A stretch of DNA of 17,383 nt from Ilumatobacteraceae bacterium (GTDB taxonomy: Bacteria; Actinomycetota; Acidimicrobiia; Acidimicrobiales; Ilumatobacteraceae), in NCBI GenBank assembly GCA_016463105.1, contig JAEMRY010000028.1, positions 1 through 17,383 of the forward strand, given 5' to 3'. This document shows, piece after piece, positions 1 through 7,424 of this stretch (its first letter is position 1; the number at the start of each line of letters is the position of its first letter). The translations under genes and the position numbers were made by a program. The notes below the pieces were generated by a model. That model was not told the DNA's origin. It was given only the letters and a program-made list of their open reading frames with translations, and searched no databases.

Positions 1-380
1 CGCACCGGAAACTTAACGACACCTTGCAACGCTTCAATGTCACCAAGATTTATTGACTCGTCAACGGTCTCTGATTCACTAGTCAACGTCATCATATGTT
101 TAAATCGCTGCACGAATGCCTGCACTTGCGCGACAGTTTTGCCTTTTACGGCAACAGTCATCATCGAAGTTGAACTTTGACTTATCGAGCAACCTTGCCC
201 TGAGAATTTGACATCCCGCACAATGCCGTCGGCAACATCTAAATAAATACGAATGTCATCGCCGCATAACGGATTGTTTCCTTCGCTATAAACGGCCGGA
301 GGTGGCAACTCGCCACGATTGCGCGGCGTTCTGTAATGATCAAGAATTATTTCTCGATAAAGATCGTCAATACCAGGCAT
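1..380 (-). CDS. sufU: SufU-type iron-sulfur cluster assembly protein (3' end outside window)
   Basis: SufU is a zinc-binding sulfur-transfer partner of the cysteine desulfurase SufS, working in the cytoplasm during Fe-S cluster assembly. Reading leftwards from the ATG at 380-378, 126 residues are visible before the window ends. They show the family start (GIDDLYREIILDHYRTPRNRG-like, residues 3-23), the first metal-site cysteine with its aspartate in NPLCGD (C39, D41), and the second cysteine in GQGCSIS (C64). The third conserved cysteine would lie past the edge, so this is cut by the window rather than shown to be broken. A Shine-Dalgarno-like GAGGAA sits just before the ATG (about 383-388). 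It lies 24 bases after the sufS stop on the same strand, which fits a sufC-sufS-sufU operon. Identification is firm; the C-terminus is unseen. Confidence 0.93.
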   Translation of the reverse strand, partial: MPGIDDLYREIILDHYRTPRNRGELPPPAVYSEGNNPLCGDDIRIYLDVADGIVRDVKFSGQGCSISQSSTSMMTVAVKGKTVAQVQAFVQRFKHMMTLTSESETVDESINLGDIEALQGVVKFPV

Positions 381-404
381 GTTTCCTCGTTTGTACCCGT
401 CTAC

Positions 405-1631
405 CTAAAAGATATCCGAAGCAGAGTCAAGCGCATCGGCAAGGGTGTCGGCATCTGCCGTCGTGTTATAAAGATAAAAACTCGCCCTAGTTGTTGCATT
501 GGCGCCGATGATCTTCATCAAAGGCTTTGCGCAGTGATGCCCCGCGCGCACACAAACATTTGACTGATCCAAAATTTGACTGATGTCATGCGGATGTATG
601 CCTCGGAAAGCAAAACTAAATGTTGCCCCACGCAGTTCTGGGTTGCGTGGCCCATGAATTGTGATGTCATCACCAAATCGATTTGTTAACAGATCAAGCA
701 CATAACTAGACATAGCGATTTCGTGCTGACGCACATTCGCCATGCCGATTTTTGTAAGGTATTCGACAGCCGCACCCAAGCCAACAACTTCAGCAATTGG
801 TGGCGTGCCTGCTTCGAATTTTGCTGGTAACTCTGCACAAGTAAAACCGTCCAAACGAACATCAGTGATCATGTTGCCGCCACCTAAAAACGGTGGCATC
901 GCTTCAAGCAAAGCTTCACGACCCCACAAAACACCAACACCCGACGGCCCACACATTTTGTGACCAGAAAAAGTTGCAAAGTCTGCGCCCCACGACTGAA
1001 CATCGGTCGGCGAGTGTGGCACCGACTGGCATGCATCAACAATTGCAATAGCACCTGCAGCATGAGCCGCTGCGCAAAGTTTTTCGACTGGGTTAATTGT
1101 GCCGAGCACATTTGACATTGAAGTAAATGAAAACACTTTGACACCGGATAGCAAACTTGTTAGTGAAGTTAAATCAAGTTGAAAATCGCTGGTCAATGGC
1201 ACCCACCGCAGTTCAATCCCGAGTTCCTGTTGCAACATTTGCCACGGCACGATGTTCGCGTGGTGCTCCATATGTGTGAGCAACACGACATCTCCTGTTT
1301 TCAGGTTTGCTCGACCCCACGAATGAACGATTAAATTCAACGCTTCGGTTGCATTTTTTGTGAACACAATTTCAAGCGAACTATTTGCATTAATGAATTT
1401 CGCCACGGCCGAGCGCGCACCTTCATACTGCTCAGTTGCGTTCGCCGCCAGGGTGTATGCACTGCGATTAATCGGTGCGTATGACTCGCGCATAAAATTC
1501 GCCATTGCGTCGATCACCATGCTCGGCTTTTGCGAAGTATTCGCGCTATCTAGATAGACAAGTGGCTTGCCGTCGATCTGTTTTGCCAACAGCGGAAAGT
1601 CGCGGCGAATCACGGCCGAATCAAATGACAT
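405..1631 (-). CDS. sufS: Cysteine desulfurase SufS
   Basis: This is a pyridoxal-phosphate enzyme that takes sulfur from L-cysteine, leaving alanine, and passes it on as a persulfide, here probably to the SufU encoded next. With the start at the ATG 1631-1629 it has 408 residues, the usual length for SufS (group II). The PLP lysine is K225 in FSGHKMCGPSG, the PLP-stacking region is THMEHHAN (119-126), and the catalytic cysteine is C367 in RAGHHCAKP. An in-frame extension upstream to 1721 runs inside sufC and has no family similarity, so it was rejected. The start lies one base after the sufC stop (TAA 1635-1633), so translation is probably coupled. No independent promoter was seen. Confidence 0.97.
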   Translation of the reverse strand: MSFDSAVIRRDFPLLAKQIDGKPLVYLDSANTSQKPSMVIDAMANFMRESYAPINRSAYTLAANATEQYEGARSAVAKFINANSSLEIVFTKNATEALNLIVHSWGRANLKTGDVVLLTHMEHHANIVPWQMLQQELGIELRWVPLTSDFQLDLTSLTSLLSGVKVFSFTSMSNVLGTINPVEKLCAAAHAAGAIAIVDACQSVPHSPTDVQSWGADFATFSGHKMCGPSGVGVLWGREALLEAMPPFLGGGNMITDVRLDGFTCAELPAKFEAGTPPIAEVVGLGAAVEYLTKIGMANVRQHEIAMSSYVLDLLTNRFGDDITIHGPRNPELRGATFSFAFRGIHPHDISQILDQSNVCVRAGHHCAKPLMKIIGANATTRASFYLYNTTADADTLADALDSASDIF

Positions 1632-1632
1632 T

Positions 1633-2388
1633 TTATGACTCGCTTCGGTAGGCGTCGTAACCATTTTTCTCAAGTTCAGTAGCAAGCTCCATGCCACCTG
1701 ATTTAACAATTCGACCGTCAATCAAAATGTGCACAAAGTCTGGCTTCACTTCGTCGAGCAAGCGCTGATAGTGGGTGATTAACACAATGCCGAGACTTGG
1801 TCGATCTCGACGCACTTCTTGAATGCCTTGGGCGACGATTCGCAGCGCGTCAATGTCTAAACCAGAATCAGTTTCATCGAGAATCGCGAGTTCTGGTTCA
1901 AGAATCGCCATCTGCATTATTTCGTTGCGCTTTTTTTCGCCACCCGAGAAACCTTCGTTGAGATAACGATCCACAAATGACGAATCCATGCCTAGGCGTT
2001 TCATCCAACTAATTATTGAAAGTCGCAACTCAAGAACCGACAAGTCAATACCTTTTCGCGCCGACAATGACTGACGCAAAAACTGAATCACTGAGACGCC
2101 AGCAATTTCTTGCGGATACTGAAACGCGAGAAATATTCCGGCTTTGGCACGCACATCAGTTGGCCACAATGTGATGTCTTCACCTTTATAAAACAAACGA
2201 CCTTGCGTCACTTCGTATTCTGGTGCACCAAGCAAAGTCGTTGCCAAAGTTGATTTGCCTGAACCGTTCGGGCCCATGATCGCGTGAACTTCACCCGTGT
2301 TTACTGTCAGCGAAATACCGCGCAGAATTTTCGTATCTGCCTCAGTTGGTTTGGCATGAAGATTGTCAATGCGAAAGAGTTCGCTCAC
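1633..2388 (-). CDS. sufC: Fe-S assembly ATPase SufC
   Basis: SufC is the ABC-type ATPase of the cytoplasmic SufBCD scaffold, where ATP binding drives cluster assembly on SufB/SufD. The 251 residues show Walker A GPNGSGKST (39-47), the Q-loop FQYPQ (89-93), the SufC-type signature FSGGEKKRNE (147-156), Walker B LAILDE with E172, the D-loop SGLD, and the switch histidine H206 in ITHYQ. The start codon is GTG. A -10-like TACACT lies 7 bases before it, which supports a leaderless transcript starting at this codon. sufS follows after one base. What is odd is the neighbourhood: sufB and sufD, usually just upstream, are absent, and a metallo-beta-lactamase-fold gene occupies that place. Confidence 0.96.
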   Translation of the reverse strand: MSELFRIDNLHAKPTEADTKILRGISLTVNTGEVHAIMGPNGSGKSTLATTLLGAPEYEVTQGRLFYKGEDITLWPTDVRAKAGIFLAFQYPQEIAGVSVIQFLRQSLSARKGIDLSVLELRLSIISWMKRLGMDSSFVDRYLNEGFSGGEKKRNEIMQMAILEPELAILDETDSGLDIDALRIVAQGIQEVRRDRPSLGIVLITHYQRLLDEVKPDFVHILIDGRIVKSGGMELATELEKNGYDAYRSES

Positions 2389-2395
2389 CTAAATA

Positions 2396-2401
2396 AGTGT
2401 A
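2396..2401 (-). promoter_or_regulatory. Putative leaderless -10 box of sufC
   Basis: On the minus strand the hexamer TACACT fits the actinobacterial -10 pattern TANNNT and is separated by 7 bases (TATTTAG) from the GTG start of sufC. Transcription would begin at or next to the start codon. No -35 element or ribosome binding site was recognised. If active, sufC-sufS-sufU could be transcribed separately from the hydrolase gene upstream. Confidence 0.55.
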
Positions 2402-2449
2402 ATTGCGCACCAAGTAATTTGCACTATGGCGATAGTAGAAATCAATTAT

Positions 2450-3097
2450 TTACCAACCCCGTGCGACCCATTGCGCTAGTTGAGGTCGTTCAGCGCCAAT
2501 GGTTGTGTCAAGTCCATGCCCAGGTAAGACAATTGTCTCAGCAGGAAACGTGAATAATTTATTATCAATCGAACTAATGATTGTTTGAAAATCTCCACCA
2601 TCAAGTTTTGTGTTGCCAGGTCCACCCGGAAACAAAGTGTCACCCGTAAACAGCAATGGGGTATTAGCAACCGAAAACGAAATAGATCCCTCGGTGTGTC
2701 CAGGGTTGTGTATCGCATGCAAACGCAAATCGCCAACTTCAATGATTTCGGCGTCATCAATAAAAACGTCGTAGCCAACATCTTTTAGTCGTGGCGCGTC
2801 AGCGGCCGTTACTGCAACTTCGTAACCGGCTTCTCGCAATGCAGGAATCGCCTGAATGTGATCCCAATGACCATGAGTCTCGAGAACGCGTTTTACGCCG
2901 AGTCTTTTACATAGTGTCAAGAGTTGCTCATGTTCATTGGCTGCGTCTATCAAAACAGCATCACCTGTCTGGCGACACCGCACGACGAATACATTGTTGT
3001 CAAACGGCCCAACGACAACTTTGTGCACCTCAACGCTGGCATCGCGCCAGTGCAAGGTCGGATCTTGAAACCCACTAGTTTCTGTCCGATTTGTCAT
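2450..3097 (-). CDS. Metallo-beta-lactamase-fold hydrolase, glyoxalase II-like
   Basis: This is a 215-residue cytoplasmic metallohydrolase of the glyoxalase II branch. The binuclear metal site is complete: THGHWDH (H75, H77, D79, H80), H134 in NPGHTEG, D153 in FTGDTLF and H194 in LPGHG. Family members hydrolyse thioesters such as S-lactoylglutathione, or act on persulfides and other thiol adducts. The long C-terminal substrate domain of classical GloB is missing. The exact substrate cannot be read from sequence; in an actinobacterium a mycothiol thioester is possible (inference). I chose the ATG at 3097 over the in-frame TTG at 3106 because GATACT lies 8 bases before the ATG. It precedes sufC on the same strand with a 61-base gap that holds a separate promoter-like site. 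Confidence 0.88.
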   Translation of the reverse strand: MTNRTETSGFQDPTLHWRDASVEVHKVVVGPFDNNVFVVRCRQTGDAVLIDAANEHEQLLTLCKRLGVKRVLETHGHWDHIQAIPALREAGYEVAVTAADAPRLKDVGYDVFIDDAEIIEVGDLRLHAIHNPGHTEGSISFSVANTPLLFTGDTLFPGGPGNTKLDGGDFQTIISSIDNKLFTFPAETIVLPGHGLDTTIGAERPQLAQWVARGW

Positions 3098-3174
3098 ATA
3101 TAACAAGTATCTCAGTTCATGAGCAGATCTCTCCGATTAGTGCAAAAGGCCTTTGCGCTGGCAAGATATATCCC

Positions 3175-4290
3175 ATGAACTTTGCCTTTACAGAAGAACA
3201 AGAAGAGCTCCGCAAAACAGTCCGCGCATTTTTGGATGCCAAGTCTCCCGAGACTGCCGTCCGCGAACAAATGGAAACGGTGAATGGTTTCGATCCAGCC
3301 GTGTGGGCACAAATGGGTTCGCAAATGGGATTGATGGGAATTCACATCCCAGAAGAATTCGGTGGCATGGGATTTACCTACATCGAGTTGGGTGTTGTAC
3401 TCGAAGAAATGGGTCGCTCATTGCTTTGTGCGCCGTTCTTCTCGACAGTTGTTTTGGCTGCAAACACTTTGTTGCAGTCGGGCGACGATGCAGCAAAGAA
3501 AAAATATCTTCCTGGCATCGCGAGTGGCGAGACAACAGCGACGCTTGCATCTGTTGAGCCCTCGGGCAAATGGGATGAAGCAGGCATCACGATGAAAGCA
3601 AAAGGATCAGGTTCAAGTTTTACTTTGTCCGGCACAAAAATGTTCGTGCTTGACGGACACACAGCTTCGATGATTATCGTTTCGGCACTCACATCAAAAG
3701 GTGTGTCGCTATTCGCTGTTGATGGAAACGCAAAAGGCTTGACTCGAACTGCGCTTTCGACGATGGATCAAACACGCAAACAAGCCAAACTCGAATTCTC
3801 TGATGTTGCAGCAACTTTGATCGGCATAGAAGGCAAGGGATGGGATGTTCTATCTCGCGTCAATGACCTTGTTGTTGTCGCACTCGCCGCAGAGCAAGTC
3901 GGTGGCGCACAAAAAGTTCTCGACATGGCAGTCGAGTACGCAAAAGTTCGTGTTCAGTTCGGCAGGCCAATCGGATCTTTTCAAGCAATCAAGCACAAGT
4001 GTGCCGACATGTTGCTCGAAGTTGAATCTGCAAAGTCTGCTGCTTATTACGGCATGTGGTGTGCAAGTGAAATGAATGAAGAATTGCCATCAGTGGCGTC
4101 ATTGTCGAAGGCGTATTGCTCAGAGGCCTACTTTCATGCGGCTGCCGAGAACATTCAGATTCACGGTGGAATTGGTTTCACTTGGGAGCATCCAGCGCAC
4201 CTCTACTTCAAGCGCGCCAAGTCAAGTGAGTTGCTTTTTGGAGATCCGACTTACCATCGTGAACTTCTTGCGCAACGCATCGGCATCTAG
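3175..4290 (+). CDS. Acyl-CoA dehydrogenase family protein
   Basis: This is a 371-residue FAD-dependent acyl-CoA dehydrogenase, expected to introduce the alpha,beta double bond into a fatty-acyl, branched-chain or other acyl-CoA and to pass electrons to an electron-transfer flavoprotein. The N-terminal helical domain starts FAFTEEQEELR (3-13). The flavin-contacting middle domain spans about residues 120-215. The C-terminal domain has VQFGRPIGSFQAIKH (260-274) and the IHGGIGFTWEHP segment (329-340). E338 in FTWE is a candidate catalytic base by analogy with related actinobacterial enzymes, while the classical YEGT motif is absent. The ATG at 3175 was preferred to an in-frame start at 3091 because the family start sits there; a weak CAAGAT lies 7 bases upstream. 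Chain-length preference is unknown. Confidence 0.92.
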   Translation: MNFAFTEEQEELRKTVRAFLDAKSPETAVREQMETVNGFDPAVWAQMGSQMGLMGIHIPEEFGGMGFTYIELGVVLEEMGRSLLCAPFFSTVVLAANTLLQSGDDAAKKKYLPGIASGETTATLASVEPSGKWDEAGITMKAKGSGSSFTLSGTKMFVLDGHTASMIIVSALTSKGVSLFAVDGNAKGLTRTALSTMDQTRKQAKLEFSDVAATLIGIEGKGWDVLSRVNDLVVVALAAEQVGGAQKVLDMAVEYAKVRVQFGRPIGSFQAIKHKCADMLLEVESAKSAAYYGMWCASEMNEELPSVASLSKAYCSEAYFHAAAENIQIHGGIGFTWEHPAHLYFKRAKSSELLFGDPTYHRELLAQRIGI

Positions 4291-4293
4291 AAC

Positions 4294-4299
4294 TAGCGT
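4294..4299 (+). promoter_or_regulatory. Putative leaderless -10 box of the 149-residue gene
   Basis: TAGCGT matches TANNNT and is followed by 6 bases (CACCGC) and then the ATG at 4306. It lies in the 15-base gap after the acyl-CoA dehydrogenase stop codon. There is no Shine-Dalgarno sequence, so leaderless transcription of the next gene is the simplest reading, although readthrough from upstream remains possible. Confidence 0.5.
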
Positions 4300-4305
4300 C
4301 ACCGC

Positions 4306-4755
4306 ATGTCGGCGGTATTAATCGTTGCAATAATTTTTACGACTCTACTCGTATTTATAATTGCCGCAGTAACAGTCGGTCGCGAATCTCGACGTCTTGA
4401 TAGCTTTGCGCCGCGCGCTGTCTATGAACTCGAGCAAGCCACAAAATTTGTCGCAGATCGTCTTCCGAAAGATACGCAGGCGCGCTTGACTTTTGAAGAA
4501 TTACGCAAGTTGCTCGTATTTCATATGCGTTGGATGCACCAGCAAGGCTTGCAGCCAGCCGGGGTAATAGAGCGGCGTCAAGACATTGCCGAAGAGATAG
4601 TGATTAACGAAGAAACTGTTGCTGCCTATCTTTTAGGTGCGGCCGAGCAAAACAGAATAGAAATATTGGATGATGTAGACGTTGTTCACGTCGTGCAAGC
4701 GCACTTAGATTATTTTGATGCAATTGGCGCAGTCGGGCCAACAGTTAACAACTAA
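4306..4755 (+). CDS. Small membrane-anchored protein of unknown function
   Basis: I do not recognise this 149-residue protein. It begins with one strongly hydrophobic segment (about residues 3-23) followed directly by GRESRR, so the positive residues suggest an N-terminal anchor with the rest in the cytoplasm. The soluble part is mainly helical and rich in charged residues; a stretch around 50-80 (RLTFEELRKLLVFHMRWM) looks amphipathic. No catalytic motif was seen. It begins 15 bases after the acyl-CoA dehydrogenase, but its own -10-like box suggests separate expression. It ends by overlapping the convergent glycosyltransferase stop codon by three bases. The length, the sensible start and the intact frame between two real genes support it as a gene. 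Confidence 0.8.
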   Translation: MSAVLIVAIIFTTLLVFIIAAVTVGRESRRLDSFAPRAVYELEQATKFVADRLPKDTQARLTFEELRKLLVFHMRWMHQQGLQPAGVIERRQDIAEEIVINEETVAAYLLGAAEQNRIEILDDVDVVHVVQAHLDYFDAIGAVGPTVNN

Positions 4756-6293
4756 ATAGCAAGCGCCTCGTTCATCGAGCGTTTTGAAGTTGAATCGGTT
4801 TTCCAAATATTTGTATAGCGCTGCAGACGTGGGTTGAAATAAGGGTCATCATCCAGCACTGATCCCCATCTGGCACCAAGTTTGCCGACTTCAGCGTCAA
4901 CTCGTTTAGCAATTCTGGTTTTTGATTCAAAATGAAATAGGTGAGCGTGCGGTGTGAAGACTGCCCGATAACCGGCAAGTTGCACTTTCAAACAGAAGTC
5001 AATGTCGTTCCAGTTGCCAGGAAAGCCAAGGCACAATCCACCGACTTCTTCAAACACATCACGGCGAATAAGCATGCAGGCAGCAATCAAACTTGAAGCT
5101 TCACGTTGCACTCGCAGCAAGTTCTGTGGTCCAGAAGTTTCAGGGTTACGTGCACGATAAAGATCTGTTGGGTCTGGACTAAAAATATGTCCGGCGCTTT
5201 GAATTGTCGAGTCTTCAAATAGCAACATCGGTCCAACAACTCCAACTTGAGGGTCGTTAAATAACGAGACCATAATTTCGAGAGCATCAGCCGTGATTAT
5301 CTCAGTGTCGTCGTTAAGCAACAGAATCAGATCTGAATCACACGACATTGCGCCGAGGTTATTTTTCTCGGCAAAGTTAAATGGTCGGTCATAATTAAGT
5401 ACTTGCAATCGCGCACCGCCGATATTTTGCAGCGTTTCAATCACAGTGGCTGGTGTCGGGGTGTCGGCCACAACAACAACATGAAAGTTCTGATATGTCG
5501 ATTTTTCGAACAGACTGCGCACTGCTTCAACCACCAATACGCGCTCTTGCCCGAAAACTTCTGCTGATGTGCCTCGAGTTGCGACGATCACCCCAACGCT
5601 TGGTTGTTTGGTTAGGCGTCGACGCACGTACACGCTTGGAACCGAAGCGTCGAGTTCGCAATCTGCATCAATATTTTGTCGCTGACAATGTTCAACAACT
5701 GCGTGTAGCGATGCAGATGGTCGAGAATCGCTCGACTTAGCGATAGTCAATACTGCAGCCAGTCGCGAGACAGCTTTTGCATTCTCGCTCAGCCGTAAAG
5801 CGCGATCATGCGGGTGGCGCAAAACAAGATCATTGAGTCCGCCACTATTAACGACGAGATCAGAACGCGCAATTAAGGTTTCACCGACGTAGCAATGCGC
5901 GCGCAAACGTTCTGGCGACCATCCTGGGCGGCGAGCAAAACTAATCGGCTCTGATTTATCGTCTGTTGGATGCCCTGAGTCACCGTAAAGCAAATCAACT
6001 TGCGGTTGTGCTGCCAGAAATTCGTTTGCAACCAATAGCGATTCGCGTTGCAGGCCGTCACCTGCCTCGAGAAACACCACCAAGTCAATTTGTGACAGCT
6101 CAACAGCCTCGGTTACTACTCGCACTCGACCAAACGAAAATCGTCTTTGTAACTTCTTTACCGCATCTGGCACTGCGCCAACAACAAGCCAGGTGACTTT
6201 TCGTGAGCCAGCAACGACAAGCGATTTATGCGTGGCTGTTAAATCATCAAGGGTTGCACCCTGCGCATCTGTGGCAATTACGAACTGGCTCAT
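4752..6293 (-). CDS. Two-domain family 2 glycosyltransferase
   Basis: This 513-residue protein has the layout of large bacterial GT2 proteins with two GT-A-like domains. The C-terminal domain (about 231-460) is intact: VGVIVATRG start, the YDRPFNFAEKNNLGA segment (301-315), the metal/nucleotide motif LLNDDTE (325-331), acceptor-side NWNDIDFCLK (427-436) and HFESKTR. The N-terminal domain (about 1-220) keeps the family outline (LLYGDSG at 101-107, PGWSPERL at 123-130, YVGETLIARSDL) but has lost the usual SDED acidic cluster, so it may be inactive. It probably adds a sugar to a cell-surface polysaccharide or glycolipid; donor and acceptor are unknown. Its ATG overlaps the stop of the 90-residue gene upstream by four bases, so translation is coupled. 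No signal or membrane segment is evident. Confidence 0.88.
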   Translation of the reverse strand: MSQFVIATDAQGATLDDLTATHKSLVVAGSRKVTWLVVGAVPDAVKKLQRRFSFGRVRVVTEAVELSQIDLVVFLEAGDGLQRESLLVANEFLAAQPQVDLLYGDSGHPTDDKSEPISFARRPGWSPERLRAHCYVGETLIARSDLVVNSGGLNDLVLRHPHDRALRLSENAKAVSRLAAVLTIAKSSDSRPSASLHAVVEHCQRQNIDADCELDASVPSVYVRRRLTKQPSVGVIVATRGTSAEVFGQERVLVVEAVRSLFEKSTYQNFHVVVVADTPTPATVIETLQNIGGARLQVLNYDRPFNFAEKNNLGAMSCDSDLILLLNDDTEIITADALEIMVSLFNDPQVGVVGPMLLFEDSTIQSAGHIFSPDPTDLYRARNPETSGPQNLLRVQREASSLIAACMLIRRDVFEEVGGLCLGFPGNWNDIDFCLKVQLAGYRAVFTPHAHLFHFESKTRIAKRVDAEVGKLGARWGSVLDDDPYFNPRLQRYTNIWKTDSTSKRSMNEALAI

Positions 6294-6562
6294 GCTGAAA
6301 GTCGCTTCACAAGTTTCCGCAACGGCCGTGGCATATTTCTAAACATAAATCGAAAAGGCCGCAACCATTTTTTATGCACCCAATTTGTCACATGTATTTG
6401 TGATGTATTTGGCGGAAACTGATATTCGCGAACCGAGCCGTATTTAGCTATCTGGCGTTGTTGTTCGCGAGTCTCGGCACGTTTTGCAAATTCGCTATCG
6501 CGCAGTGCGAGTTGAGCAATTTTTTGTTCAACGACAACAGGGTCGAAATTAGGCGACACCAT
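6290..6562 (-). CDS. Small basic protein coupled to the glycosyltransferase
   Basis: I do not recognise this 90-residue protein. The first half (about residues 8-45) is a charged, Gln/Glu/Arg-rich stretch likely to be helical or coiled-coil. The C-terminal third (about 62-90) is strongly basic with aromatic residues (KKWLRPFRFMFRNMPRPLRK-like) and could bind membrane surface or phosphate-rich ligands. Its stop codon overlaps the glycosyltransferase start as ATGA, so the two are very likely co-translated and may work together; the role is inferred from position only. A TATCCT hexamer lies 9 bases before its ATG (6572-6577), a plausible promoter for the pair. No ribosome binding site is seen. 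Confidence 0.75.
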   Translation of the reverse strand: MVSPNFDPVVVEQKIAQLALRDSEFAKRAETREQQRQIAKYGSVREYQFPPNTSQIHVTNWVHKKWLRPFRFMFRNMPRPLRKLVKRLSA

Positions 6563-6571
6563 GACTACTTA

Positions 6572-6577
6572 AGGATA
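6572..6577 (-). promoter_or_regulatory. Putative -10 box for the glycosyltransferase pair
   Basis: On the minus strand TATCCT fits TANNNT and ends 9 bases before the ATG at 6562, which would give a leader of only about two bases. No -35 element was recognised. This is the only promoter-like candidate in the 52-base gap after the isomerase-like gene. Confidence 0.35.
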
Positions 6578-6594
6578 CCGAAACTCGGACTCGC

Positions 6595-6619
6595 GCTGGC
6601 TAGACCGGTGCTGGCTAGA
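6595..6619. repeat. Short direct repeat at the 3' end of the isomerase-like gene
   Basis: The 10-base unit GCTGGCTAGA occurs at 6595-6604 and again at 6610-6619, a period of 15 bases. The second copy overlaps the stop codon of the isomerase-like gene (6615-6617). It looks like a small tandem duplication; no function is suggested. Confidence 0.6.
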
Positions 6620-7424
6620 TCATCATATTTATTGCGCCAACGGTGCGTTCACCCAGTTCTATGTCGCCTGTAACTTTCCATTTTGAGCGAACTTCTTGCG
6701 CCGTAGCCCTGCCTGTTGCAAGTTCAACAAAAGTATTGCTATCAAAAGATAATTCCATTACAGGTGCATTCGTCAATGACTCGACAACCGTGGCGCGACC
6801 ATTAATTACCGTGATCGAAATGTCCCGAACAATTGGGCCAGTTATGTGAATAACAACCGATGACCCTTCTGGCGTGGCGGCTCTTTTGCCAACAACGATC
6901 GGCAAGGTGCGACAAAGTCGGTTGACTGTCAATTCGGCGCTGGCTGAGTCTTGGCTTCCGGGGATATTTAGAGCCCGACGAATATCTTGTTCGTGTACCC
7001 AACAATCCATAACGCGAATGTGCATGAACTCAGCCATCGTATTTTTGCCCATTGGAGTCATCGTCTCTTTTGTAAAATATTCTTCAGGCGCTGATTCGAG
7101 TTGTGCACGCCGTGCAGCCATTGCTTGATCAAACTCCTTAAGTACGTCTTTGCCAGACATCGCTCTTCGTGAATCAACTTCGTGCTCATTCATTTCACCG
7201 ATTGGATTCTTGACGTGCTCCAACGAAGTCGCGCGGTGAGTTGTCGAACCCTGACCAGTCATTGATTTTTCTGTACCGATGATGTGCGAAAGATTGTCTT
7301 TTACCGACCATCCAGGGCACTGTGTTTGCACCTCGAATTGTGCCTCGCTTAAAGATGCACATAAATCGTGAAGTGACCCAAGTGTGTCGAACAAATTCGC
7401 CAAAGTAATTTTGTAGTCGCTCAT
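6615..7424 (-). CDS. Mycothiol-dependent maleylpyruvate isomerase-like protein (DinB-like metal site)
   Basis: The 269-residue protein has the N-terminal domain of mycothiol-dependent maleylpyruvate isomerase (PF11716 type), a four-helix DinB-like fold that binds a divalent metal and uses mycothiol or another thiol as cofactor. The metal ligands are probably H47 (DNLSHI), D140 and H144 (VMDCWVHEQDI, a DxxxH form), and the CPGWSVKD motif (36-43) is typical of the family. The C-terminal part (about 165-269) resembles the small SCP2-like domain often attached. The substrate is unknown; most relatives are not true maleylpyruvate isomerases. The ATG at 7424 overlaps the upstream stop codon as ATGA, so the in-frame extension to 7571 was rejected. 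Expression is coupled to the DsbA-fold protein. Confidence 0.87.
   Translation of the reverse strand: MSDYKITLANLFDTLGSLHDLCASLSEAQFEVQTQCPGWSVKDNLSHIIGTEKSMTGQGSTTHRATSLEHVKNPIGEMNEHEVDSRRAMSGKDVLKEFDQAMAARRAQLESAPEEYFTKETMTPMGKNTMAEFMHIRVMDCWVHEQDIRRALNIPGSQDSASAELTVNRLCRTLPIVVGKRAATPEGSSVVIHITGPIVRDISITVINGRATVVESLTNAPVMELSFDSNTFVELATGRATAQEVRSKWKVTGDIELGERTVGAINMMI

Noticed and set aside
1..380. SufU as a truncated gene or pseudogene
   Set aside because: The frame is open to the window edge and all visible family motifs are present, so the missing end is only the window boundary.
1632..1721. Thirty-residue N-terminal extension of SufS
   Set aside because: It is the sufC 3' end read in another frame; the family start is at the ATG 1631.
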